Below, in pieces: positions 1 to 5,681 of a stretch of DNA of 5,928 nt. The position numbers were made by a program, and so were the translations under genes. Source of the DNA: Lentisphaeria bacterium (GTDB lineage Bacteria > Verrucomicrobiota > Lentisphaeria > Victivallales > JAUVCU01). Location: the NCBI GenBank assembly GCA_030590715.1, contig JAUVCU010000108.1:1-5928 (forward strand), given 5' to 3'. Under the pieces are notes generated by a model, which was not told where the DNA came from, ran no database searches, and was given only the letters and a program-made list of their open reading frames with translations. Each line of letters starts with the position of its first letter. Positions within the stretch are counted from its first letter, which is position 1.

Positions 1-3000
1 CTAAAAATACCGCCGGATAGCCGATACGTTTCCGATCCAGAAAGAGAGAATTTCGGAACAGTAACAAATCCGACTGAATCAATTGTAATATTTACTATTG
101 GCGAGTTCAAAGGCGCTGCCGGGTTATACAGGGTAATTGGACTTACAAAGCTAGATAAAACAGCATCGCCTTCTGAGAACAGGCTATAACTCGTTGTGTA
201 ATCACTTTGTATAATATCCGGAGCCGTACTCACGAATACATCCGTATTTATTACCGTCGCATTCAAAGGAGGAACTATATTCGGAACATCCACTGGAGGA
301 GGCGGAGTTGGAGGAGCCTCTGTCACTGTTAACGTTATTGTGTTATCTGTTGTTGATGTTCCATCATCTGCTGTGACTGTAAATGTGTAATCTCCAAGAA
401 CTCCTGCAGTACCTGTAACAGCACCAGTATTTGCATTAATGTTTGACCAGGCCGGCAAATCTGCAGACGAATAGGCTACAGTATCACCATCCACATCAGT
501 GAACGCAGCCGAAGCGGCAAAGTTAACTGCAGTTGTACTTTGTGTAGTTGCCGAAGTACTTGACGTTGCAATCAGTGCATCATCAACAGGAGCGACCGTA
601 ACAGTAACCGTTGCTGTTGAGCCATCGTTCAAAGTATAAGTAAATGTATCAGTACCATTGAAGTTAGTATCAGGAGTATAAACAATATCGCCGGAGACAA
701 TTGCCACAGAACCATGAGCTCCGTCAGCCACACTCACGATTTCCTTAGTTCCTCCATCAATATCAGTATCATTAGCGATCAAACTTGCTGCAGTTATTGT
801 CTCAGGAATATCCTCTGTTGCTGTTGCGGTGTCATCAACTGCAACCGGCGCATCATCAACAGCGTTGATTGTCACTGTGACCGTAGCGGTTGAATTGTCA
901 CTCAATGTATATGTAAATGTATCGCTTCCGTTATAGTCTGCATCTGGAGTGTAAACTATTTTTCCGTTTACAATAGAAGCAGTCCCATGAGAAGCTCCAG
1001 CTATCGAGTCTGCGACAATAGATATTATATCTTTATTAATATCTAAGTCATTATTGAGAACATCAATGGTTACAGAGTTATCCTCACCTACACTCGCGGT
1101 ATCATCAACAGTACCTCTAACCTCGAAAGCTCCCATATCGGGCACGCCGTCAGGGCGGGTATATCCCCGTGCATCCATCTTGTTCAAAAGATTTGCTGAT
1201 GAAATGCCCGGATCGATAACTTCAGTTCCATCAAGAGTATAAACCTTTGCAGCATCAACAGCATACAACGTCCCACCAAGCAGGTGCACATCGACACCGG
1301 CATCATCCGCAACGGTTCCCGACACACCAATCGTTGGAACCGCTCCACCGTTAAAAGAAGGAACAGCCAAATCAACACCACCATTACCAGTCAGCGTATT
1401 TGTCATTCCTGTCACATTGGTCGTTCCGATCCAGCTATTCATTACGTTTACTGTCGCGTCTGATAGATTATACAAATCATACGGAGTTTTCGCCATATCT
1501 ATATCTTCGAACTCATTTTGAGCAATAATACTGTTAACCACGTTGATCGTTGAACCGTCTGAATATGCAGAAACGGCCGATGCACCATAGTTATTTGTCA
1601 CGGTACTATTTACCAGATTAAGGGTCGAAGAATTAAACGTGCCTATCATCCCCCATTTCCCCGAAGCATACGATCCAAAATTATTGGAGAATGTCGAATT
1701 TATAACCGTCGCCACAACGTCATCCTTCAGTTTAATACCTGCACCATCTCGAGATGATCCTTTATAAAATGTAGAGTTTTCAATGGACAATACAGCATCC
1801 CCCTCCGCACCGATACCAGCACCTGATCCTGCCACATTTTCAGAAAAGATTGAATCAGTTACATTAAGCACCGATTGCCCGTTCACAAAAATAGCACCTC
1901 CACTAGAACCCTTGAATCCTCCGTGCTGGAGGATCACCGAATCCATATCTACAGAACCACTGGAAATATTAAATATTATATGCCCGTCAGCTGTAGTAGT
2001 ACTATAGTCAATGTCATCCCAGGAAGTAGCACCACTATCTGTGCCTCCAGAGTTACCTCCATCAAAAGCAACATCGATATCTCCATCGGCATCAACATCA
2101 CCATTTATCGTAATATCATTACCAATTGCAATGGTAGCATCCGTCGTAAGTACTATCTCCAGATCTGTTGCGTCTCCATCAAGATCTGCAAAAGACACGG
2201 TTGCATCTACAGACCCCTGATCTGTTGTTATCGTGATGGTATCGCCAGTTAAAACATCCCATTGTTCATTTACGGAATCCCAAAGAGTATCGGCTAAAGA
2301 TCCGCCGGATGTATAATCCAAGGTGTAATTTGCAAGGTTGAAATCGTAGTCGGTAACTGTAATAGCATCGGCCTCTATATTACCAGTCGAATATTCCAGA
2401 TCCCAGTCTCCGGCAATACCGGTTCTGTCGACAGAAGCTGCGACATCGGTATCGGTTATTGTTGCAATGTGAGACAGCAGAGCTTCGCCATCAGCAGTTT
2501 TAGCGATTTCACATCCATAAAACAGAATATCCCCACCATCGACTAAAGAGTCATTCCAGGATGAAATATCATCTGAATATTCTGCCATATTGCCTGCTGT
2601 TATTGTATCCCCGCCAAGAATAAACTCGCCCGGTTTTCCGTGGGAAATAATATGAAGCTCTGAGATATTATCGTAACCGCCAATTATTTCGGTCAATTGA
2701 TCGATTCCGTTGACTGAGTCGATCAGTTCAATTTGAGCTCCTTCCGGCACGTGCTCTATAATAGTTTCATAATCCGGAACAGATGTATCGACAATAAATA
2801 ATTCGTTGTTATCAACGTCACCAATTGAGTCAATTTCGGTCAGGAGCTCACTCAAACCAGGCAGGTCTGATGAGTCATCAGCGACTTCTTCCGCACCCGA
2901 TGAAGTAGCGGCCCCATTCTGTTTTGCAGAACCATCGACCTTTTCGCCGTTTTCTTCATTCTGTTCCCAGCTCGAATCTTCAGTGACTTGGGAAGCAGCT

Positions 3001-3068
3001 TCAACATCGGCGACATCTACAGGCAGAGCTGCATCAAACAACACACGGTCTTCCAGACGATAAATCAT
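1..3068 (-). CDS. Giant modular surface/secreted protein, N-terminal part (LEPR-like motif, DUF4347, beta-helix, cadherin-like and Ig-like repeats)
   Basis: The frame is open from an ATG at 3068-3066 to the left window edge: 1022 residues and no stop, so the gene is 3'-truncated by the window. An AGAGG ribosome site lies 5 nt upstream of the ATG. Domains in order: an LEPR-like motif (RLEDRVLFDAA, residues 4-14); an acidic Ser-rich linker (about 15-88); DUF4347 (about 90-230) with SHG at 142-144 and YGC at 184-186; an aspartate-rich DxDxDG loop (324-332); a parallel beta-helix (about 376-550); a choice-of-anchor-Q-like ending (GVPDMGAFE, 641-649); two tandem-95/cadherin-like repeats (652-740, 741-830); a putative Ig domain (831-916); a proline hinge (919-925); then about 95 residues I do not recognise. 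Relatives of this build are large exported adhesin-like proteins. There is no classical signal peptide, so the export route is unclear, and the C-terminus that might reveal it is missing. Function (adhesion, matrix or glycan binding) is inferred. Confidence 0.9.
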   Translation of the reverse strand, partial: MIYRLEDRVLFDAALPVDVADVEAASQVTEDSSWEQNEENGEKVDGSAKQNGAATSSGAEEVADDSSDLPGLSELLTEIDSIGDVDNNELFIVDTSVPDYETIIEHVPEGAQIELIDSVNGIDQLTEIIGGYDNISELHIISHGKPGEFILGGDTITAGNMAEYSDDISSWNDSLVDGGDILFYGCEIAKTADGEALLSHIATITDTDVAASVDRTGIAGDWDLEYSTGNIEADAITVTDYDFNLANYTLDYTSGGSLADTLWDSVNEQWDVLTGDTITITTDQGSVDATVSFADLDGDATDLEIVLTTDATIAIGNDITINGDVDADGDIDVAFDGGNSGGTDSGATSWDDIDYSTTTADGHIIFNISSGSVDMDSVILQHGGFKGSSGGAIFVNGQSVLNVTDSIFSENVAGSGAGIGAEGDAVLSIENSTFYKGSSRDGAGIKLKDDVVATVINSTFSNNFGSYASGKWGMIGTFNSSTLNLVNSTVTNNYGASAVSAYSDGSTINVVNSIIAQNEFEDIDMAKTPYDLYNLSDATVNVMNSWIGTTNVTGMTNTLTGNGGVDLAVPSFNGGAVPTIGVSGTVADDAGVDVHLLGGTLYAVDAAKVYTLDGTEVIDPGISSANLLNKMDARGYTRPDGVPDMGAFEVRGTVDDTASVGEDNSVTIDVLNNDLDINKDIISIVADSIAGASHGTASIVNGKIVYTPDADYNGSDTFTYTLSDNSTATVTVTINAVDDAPVAVDDTATATEDIPETITAASLIANDTDIDGGTKEIVSVADGAHGSVAIVSGDIVYTPDTNFNGTDTFTYTLNDGSTATVTVTVAPVDDALIATSSTSATTQSTTAVNFAASAAFTDVDGDTVAYSSADLPAWSNINANTGAVTGTAGVLGDYTFTVTADDGTSTTDNTITLTVTEAPPTPPPPVDVPNIVPPLNATVINTDVFVSTAPDIIQSDYTTSYSLFSEGDAVLSSFVSPITLYNPAAPLNSPIVNITIDSVGFVTVPKFSLSGSETYRLSGGIF
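321..578 (-). other. Putative Ig-like (He_PIG-type) domain of the giant protein
   Basis: Residues about 831-916 match the putative-Ig pattern: FTDVDGDTVAYSS, then LPAWSNINANTGAVTG, then GDYTFTVTADDG, ending in a TITLTV strand. The domain is followed directly by a hinge with PP and PPPP at 919-925. Such domains usually act as stalk or spacer modules in surface proteins. Confidence 0.8.
579..1115 (-). repeat. Two tandem-95 / bacterial cadherin-like repeats
   Basis: Residues 652-740 and 741-830 are two copies of about 90 residues. Each begins with a DDTA segment, has an [LI]xNDxDI segment near its start, a core IVYTPDxxxNGxDTFTYTL, and a terminal STATVTVT strand followed by VDD. This is the classic tandem-95/Cadherin_5-like repeat of large bacterial adhesins, a beta-sandwich often stabilised by calcium through the conserved aspartates. 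The copies are clearly alike as protein but not near-identical in DNA, so recent duplication is unlikely. Confidence 0.85.
1419..1943 (-). repeat. Seven-rung parallel beta-helix repeat within the giant protein
   Basis: A motif [N/D]-S-x-[F/V/I] recurs, with its fourth residue at positions 379, 408, 434, 460, 490, 515 and 547 (spacings 29, 26, 26, 30, 25, 32). Several rungs add the FxxN and GG/GAGI signatures of polymorphic outer-membrane-protein repeats: GGAIFVNG at 390-397, FSEN at 408, FSNN at 460. This is the expected pattern of a right-handed parallel beta-helix of the pectate-lyase or Pmp type. The later choice-of-anchor-Q-like motif at 641-649 fits the same protein class. The repeat is visible in protein only; the DNA copies have diverged. 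Confidence 0.75.
2379..2801 (-). other. DUF4347 domain of the giant protein
   Basis: Residues about 90-230 carry the family hallmarks in order: LFIVDTSVPDYE at the start, ELHIISHGKPGEFILGG around 137-152, LFYGCEIA around 182-189, and DVAASVDRTGIAGDWDLEY near the end. DUF4347 is a domain of unknown function, usually found at the N-terminus of very large repeat proteins. The His143-Gly144 and Cys186 positions, each following a hydrophobic strand, resemble the catalytic layout of clan CD (caspase/CHAT-like) peptidases. Activity is an inference and is not shown by the sequence alone. Confidence 0.85.
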
Positions 3069-3073
3069 AACAA

Positions 3074-3078
3074 CCTCT
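3074..3078 (-). promoter_or_regulatory. Ribosome binding site of the giant gene
   Basis: AGAGG on the minus strand lies 5 nt from the ATG at 3068. It supports this start, as does the LEPR-like motif beginning four residues in, where it normally sits in such proteins. Confidence 0.7.
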
Positions 3079-3083
3079 AACTT

Positions 3084-3109
3084 TGTTTAACATTTACCAG
3101 TGTTTAACA
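3084..3109. promoter_or_regulatory. Duplicated palindromic box TGTT-N-AACA (candidate operator)
   Basis: TGTTTAACA occurs at 3084-3092 and again at 3101-3109, exactly 17 bp apart. Each copy is itself an odd palindrome (TGTT, one base, AACA). The pair lies immediately upstream of the ribosome site of the giant gene, within its probable 5' leader. A symmetric repeated box in this place suggests a repressor site or leader-RNA element. The binding protein is unknown. Confidence 0.4.
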
Positions 3110-3134
3110 AAAAAGCTTATCATATAATTCTTGC

Positions 3135-3180
3135 TGTTTTCTACACGCCAATATCGATTGACATATATCTATAGAAAACA
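3135..3180. promoter_or_regulatory. 9-bp perfect inverted repeat upstream of the giant gene
   Basis: TGTTTTCTA (3135-3143) and TAGAAAACA (3172-3180) are exact reverse complements separated by 28 bp. They lie 67-112 nt upstream of the giant gene's ATG. The arms share seven of nine bases with the TGTTTAACA boxes nearer the gene. One arm falls in the spacer of a candidate promoter. The likely meaning is a pair of operator half-sites for a dimeric or tetrameric regulator. A long-loop hairpin is the alternative. Confidence 0.45.
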
Positions 3181-3190
3181 CTCCCTACAA
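3162..3190 (-). promoter_or_regulatory. Candidate promoter of the giant gene (weak)
   Basis: On the minus strand TTGTAG (3190-3185) and TATATG (3167-3162) are separated by 17 bp. Both hexamers are only moderate sigma70 matches, and in AT-rich DNA this can arise by chance. A second possibility, TTGGCG at 3151-3146, has no well-spaced -10. A promoter somewhere in 3120-3200 is expected because a 210-nt gap separates this gene from the IclR gene. Confidence 0.3.
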
Positions 3191-3223
3191 TATATTATCG
3201 TTTGATTTATGAGAAGTAACACC

Positions 3224-3263
3224 CCAAAAGAAGGGAGAACAGTCCAAAAAGACCTGCTTTTGG
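3224..3263 (-). terminator. Imperfect stem-loop after the IclR gene (possible weak terminator)
   Basis: CCAAAAG (3224-3230) pairs with CTTTTGG (3257-3263). Inside, CAGTC pairs with GACCTG if one C is bulged. The structure starts about 15 nt after the IclR stop codon, the right place for transcript release. It lacks a following T-run on the minus strand, so intrinsic termination would be inefficient. Confidence 0.3.
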
Positions 3264-3278
3264 TGGATTTTAATATAT

Positions 3279-4049
3279 CTATCTTCTGGTGCTAAGTTTT
3301 TTAAGAGACTGTCTGATTCTAGAGGCTGTAGCCTGAAGCTCCTGACCATAGGAGATTAGCTTGTCTTCACTGTGCCTGAAACACGGATACTGAACACATA
3401 TTGCCACAGTCATGTTTTCATTCACTTTAATTGGAGCCGCTACCGCGTAAATATCATTATCATATTCACCGCGGTTGATAGTAAATTTATTGCGTTTCGC
3501 TTCTTCAAGCTCGTTTCTCAAGCTCTGCTCATCATTGACGGTGCGGTCTGTGTATTTCGGAAAATCAATGAAATTGAAATATTTTGACAATTCCTTCTCG
3601 CTGTACGTCGATAAAATCGCTTTCCCTAATGCTGTAACATGGGGGATAAAGATCTCTTCCTCATTATTCATGATCTGAATATTCTGAGTAGAATGGATCT
3701 CGTGAATAACCTTAAGGTGTGTTTGATTAAGGACGGAAAGAAGCACATTTTCATTGTATTTCGCAGCTAAACTTTCCATCTCATCATTTGCAAGCAGGAT
3801 AAGATCTTCATAAAAGTTCTTGTTTATATTCTCAGACAGCTGTAAAAGCTTCTGAGAAAGTATATAACGTCCGGTCAACTGATCTTTTAGTACATAGCCT
3901 GTACTTACTAATGTATTTAAGAAAAGCGATAGGTTTGATGAAGGCATATCAAGAGCTCTGGATATTTCTGCAACTTTTACCCCTTTAGGATAATTCGCAA
4001 TAAACTCCATTATTCTGAGTCCTTTAGCAAATGACGTTATTATTCTCAT
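3279..4049 (-). CDS. IclR-family transcriptional regulator
   Basis: The 256-residue length is normal for the family. The N-terminal winged helix-turn-helix spans about residues 5-65, with helix KVAEISRALDM (25-35), a recognition helix from about 37-48, and a wing ending in GRYILSQKLLQL. The effector-binding domain (about 70-250) shows the hallmark HVTALGKAILS (137-147) and the GEYDNDIYAVAAPI strand (194-207). Family members are DNA-binding dimers or tetramers whose C-terminal domain binds a small metabolite. The ligand cannot be read from the sequence, and no catabolic operon is adjacent. The ATG at 4049 is preferred because the HTH needs the first 14 residues, although the ribosome site is weak. 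The gene has its own promoter at 4119-4092 containing an inverted repeat, which suggests autoregulation. It lies 210 nt upstream of the giant surface-protein gene, a possible but unproven target. Confidence 0.93.
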   Translation of the reverse strand: MRIITSFAKGLRIMEFIANYPKGVKVAEISRALDMPSSNLSLFLNTLVSTGYVLKDQLTGRYILSQKLLQLSENINKNFYEDLILLANDEMESLAAKYNENVLLSVLNQTHLKVIHEIHSTQNIQIMNNEEEIFIPHVTALGKAILSTYSEKELSKYFNFIDFPKYTDRTVNDEQSLRNELEEAKRNKFTINRGEYDNDIYAVAAPIKVNENMTVAICVQYPCFRHSEDKLISYGQELQATASRIRQSLKKLSTRR

Positions 4050-4091
4050 TGAGATTCTTTTATTTAAATTTAAGATATTATATACACCTTC

Positions 4092-4119
4092 AGTATACCT
4101 TAAATACTAAATCATTCAA
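4092..4119 (-). promoter_or_regulatory. Sigma70-like promoter of the IclR gene with overlapping inverted repeat
   Basis: On the minus strand TTGAAT (4119-4114) and TATACT (4097-4092) are 16 bp apart, a good match to -35 and -10. The ATG follows 42 nt downstream, giving a 5' leader of about 36 nt. The stretch 4092-4108 is an inverted repeat, AGTAT-N7-ATACT, covering the -10 and most of the spacer. This is a natural place for the regulator to repress its own gene. The promoter call is fair; the operator call is inference. Confidence 0.55.
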
Positions 4120-4180
4120 CTATGAAAAATAATCGTGGATTGCAGGAAAAACATTTTAAAACTAAGAGCGAATGTAAACG

Positions 4181-5209
4181 TTATTTTTGGTAGCCCCAAT
4201 CAAGCAGCTTTCGCATGAAGTTATCCCGTTTAGCTGAAGTTCTAAAACCTGTAGCAACAGCAATAATTCTTCGCCCTCCCCTTTTGCAGGTGATAGTATT
4301 ACAAAAGCCTGACCGTTTGATATATCCGGTTTTCATACCGTCTACACCAATTGCACCGCCATACTTATTACCTTCAACAAGCTTGTTGGTATTCTGAAGA
4401 TCAAACGTACCATTTCTAAACTTGTCTCTCCAAATAGAAGAGAGCTTTGTTGTAGGGGGATATTTTAATAATTGCTCAGCAAGTAGAACAAGATCTTCAG
4501 GGCAGCTGACATTATCTTTGCGCGAAGTTGAGCCAGGCAGGCCATGTGGATTATAGAACTTCGTTTTTTTCATTCCGAGCTGCAATGCACGGTCGTTCAT
4601 GCGCCTTACAAAAGAGTGTACATCTCCTCCACCCAGAAACTGGGCCACGAGAAAAGCGGCATCATTAGCACTTTTAATAGAAACGGCCTTCAAAAGCTCA
4701 GCTAATGTAAAAGATTCTTTGGGATCAAGATACACCTGGCTGCCACCAACTTTAAAAGCTTCACGCGTTACTTGAACAACTGTTTTAGACGTAATGTTGT
4801 TAGGCCTCATTATATCTTCAAGGGCTAAAAGCAGTGTCATCATCTTAGTCATAGAAGCTATCGGGACAGCTGTTCTTGGATTTTTTGCCCACAGAACTTT
4901 TCTGGTTTTCATATCGATAAAGATACCGGAAGTAGGCAGGTTACTGTCTTTCAGTTCTTTTATTTGACCTACAACAGCCTTCGAATAATCAAAACCTTTT
5001 GGAACTAGTACTCTTTTTTTAGGCTTAGGAGCAACAGGTTTCTTGATTTTAGGTTTTAAAGCGCCTTTTGATTCATCAACCTTCACCTCCACAACTTTAG
5101 GAGCCTCTTGTTCTGAGGAAGTAGAAAAACACCCTTTGTGGGTAATCATTCCGAGAATAAACGCGATATTTACACTAACAATAAAAACCTTCGTAGAGAC
5201 TTGAGACAT
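4181..5209 (-). CDS. D-alanyl-D-alanine carboxypeptidase (serine PBP, peptidase S11 family)
   Basis: The 342-residue protein carries all three active-site motifs of S11 penicillin-binding enzymes in order: SMTK (119-122, nucleophile Ser119 and Lys122), SAN (180-182) and KTG (293-295). HGLPG (222-226) is also typical. It removes the terminal D-alanine from peptidoglycan stem peptides, or cuts cross-links, outside the cytoplasmic membrane. Residues 7-24 form a single hydrophobic signal-anchor. A Lys/Pro-rich basic linker (about 48-71) follows before the catalytic domain begins near 74. The protein ends about 47 residues after KTG and so lacks the C-terminal beta domain and amphipathic anchor of PBP5, resembling PBP7-type enzymes. 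AGGA lies 7 nt before the ATG. The LysM gene ends 17 nt upstream, so the two are probably cotranscribed, with LysM binding glycan and this enzyme editing peptides. Confidence 0.93.
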   Translation of the reverse strand: MSQVSTKVFIVSVNIAFILGMITHKGCFSTSSEQEAPKVVEVKVDESKGALKPKIKKPVAPKPKKRVLVPKGFDYSKAVVGQIKELKDSNLPTSGIFIDMKTRKVLWAKNPRTAVPIASMTKMMTLLLALEDIMRPNNITSKTVVQVTREAFKVGGSQVYLDPKESFTLAELLKAVSIKSANDAAFLVAQFLGGGDVHSFVRRMNDRALQLGMKKTKFYNPHGLPGSTSRKDNVSCPEDLVLLAEQLLKYPPTTKLSSIWRDKFRNGTFDLQNTNKLVEGNKYGGAIGVDGMKTGYIKRSGFCNTITCKRGGRRIIAVATGFRTSAKRDNFMRKLLDWGYQK

Positions 5210-5226
5210 TCTAAGATCCTGTGTAT

Positions 5227-5616
5227 TTAGGGTAGAGGTGGAATTATAAGTTTTTGCCCGACTTTGACAGATGATGGCGACTTCATCTTTTGAGAATTCG
5301 CGTTATATATATAGAGATAGTGTTTAGAATCTCCATAAACTTTCTTAGAGATTCTCGACAGGCTGTCCCCTGCCTTAACCTCATAATACTTTGTATTATC
5401 CAGCTCCGAAGACACTGACGATTCAATATTTGATACCAAATCTCCGTTATCTACTTCATTGGTATTGCCGCCTGTGACTGCGGAAGAGTCATTATCGACC
5501 TCTTCCGTCGTTTCATTTCCAGAATCAGCGGAATCATCTCCGGTAAAAATAAATAGTGAGATCAACAAAAAGTGAGCAAACACAATGGTTGGAATAATGA
5601 TGAATTTAGTTTTCAA
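5227..5616 (-). CDS. Membrane-anchored LysM-domain protein
   Basis: The 129-residue protein has a single N-terminal membrane segment (about 5-25) with a short basic start, which predicts an anchor facing the periplasm. A low-complexity acidic Ser/Asn/Asp linker (about 27-75) follows. One C-terminal LysM domain spans about 77-126: YYEVKAGDSLSRISKKVYGD, a YNAN turn, and a VKVGQKLIIPP ending. LysM domains bind N-acetylglucosamine-containing glycans such as peptidoglycan. There is no catalytic domain, so it is probably an adaptor or wall-tethering protein. The start is TTG at 5616-5614, supported by GAAGG 9 nt upstream; the only later Met is inside the LysM domain. The carboxypeptidase gene begins 17 nt downstream, which suggests one operon and a joint role in wall remodelling. 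The exact partner is inferred. Confidence 0.88.
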   Translation of the reverse strand: MKTKFIIIPTIVFAHFLLISLFIFTGDDSADSGNETTEEVDNDSSAVTGGNTNEVDNGDLVSNIESSVSSELDNTKYYEVKAGDSLSRISKKVYGDSKHYLYIYNANSQKMKSPSSVKVGQKLIIPPLP

Positions 5617-5625
5617 TCTGTCTTA

Positions 5626-5630
5626 CCTTC
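5626..5630 (-). promoter_or_regulatory. Ribosome binding site that fixes the TTG start of the LysM gene
   Basis: GAAGG on the minus strand is followed by 9 nt and then TTG (5616-5614). No ATG or GTG offers a start that keeps the membrane segment, so this site decides the start codon. Confidence 0.65.
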
Positions 5631-5655
5631 GGGTTACAAGAAACGATGACAACTC

Positions 5656-5681
5656 AATGGCGGGAGATTAATCCCGCCATT
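5656..5681 (-). terminator. Hairpin terminator downstream of leuA
   Basis: AATGGCGGGA (5656-5665) and TCCCGCCATT (5672-5681) form a perfect 10-bp GC-rich stem with a 6-nt loop, starting 4 nt after the leuA stop codon. The minus-strand sequence after the stem (GAGTTGTCATCGTTT) is only moderately T-rich, so termination may be partial or factor-assisted. Confidence 0.6.

Noticed and set aside
579..1115. Recent DNA-level tandem duplication of the cadherin-like repeats
   Set aside because: The two copies are similar in protein but differ at many bases by eye, so this is old divergence and not a fresh duplication.
1184..1384. A 66-residue minus-strand frame inside the giant gene
   Set aside because: It is out of frame with the long open frame, hydrophobic without domain sense, and overlaps well-defined protein (residues about 561-628).
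1054..3063. Several plus-strand open stretches (for example 1783-2007, 1875-2252, 2011-2220, 2806-3063) opposite the giant gene
   Set aside because: They are low-complexity Ser/Pro/Ile-rich antisense readings of the repeat-rich coding strand, with no recognisable domain. The minus frame gives clear domains throughout.
3158..3163. A perfect TTGACA on the plus strand as a -35 box
   Set aside because: No -10 lies at 16-18 bp, and the plus strand downstream holds no gene.
3372..3678. Two plus-strand open stretches within the IclR gene
   Set aside because: They are antisense to a complete IclR protein with all family motifs and have no features of their own.
4077..4082. A minus-strand TATAAT closer to the IclR start
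   Set aside because: The -35 position at 17 bp reads ATTTAA. The TTGAAT/TATACT pair slightly upstream is clearly better.
4110..4180. Intrinsic terminator after the carboxypeptidase gene
   Set aside because: Runs of T occur on the minus strand, but no GC-containing stem of useful length precedes them.
5126..5134. Lipobox ending at Cys27 in the carboxypeptidase (HKGC)
   Set aside because: Residues before Cys are His-Lys-Gly and do not fit the [LVI][ASTVI][GAS]C rule. A signal-anchor reading is simpler.
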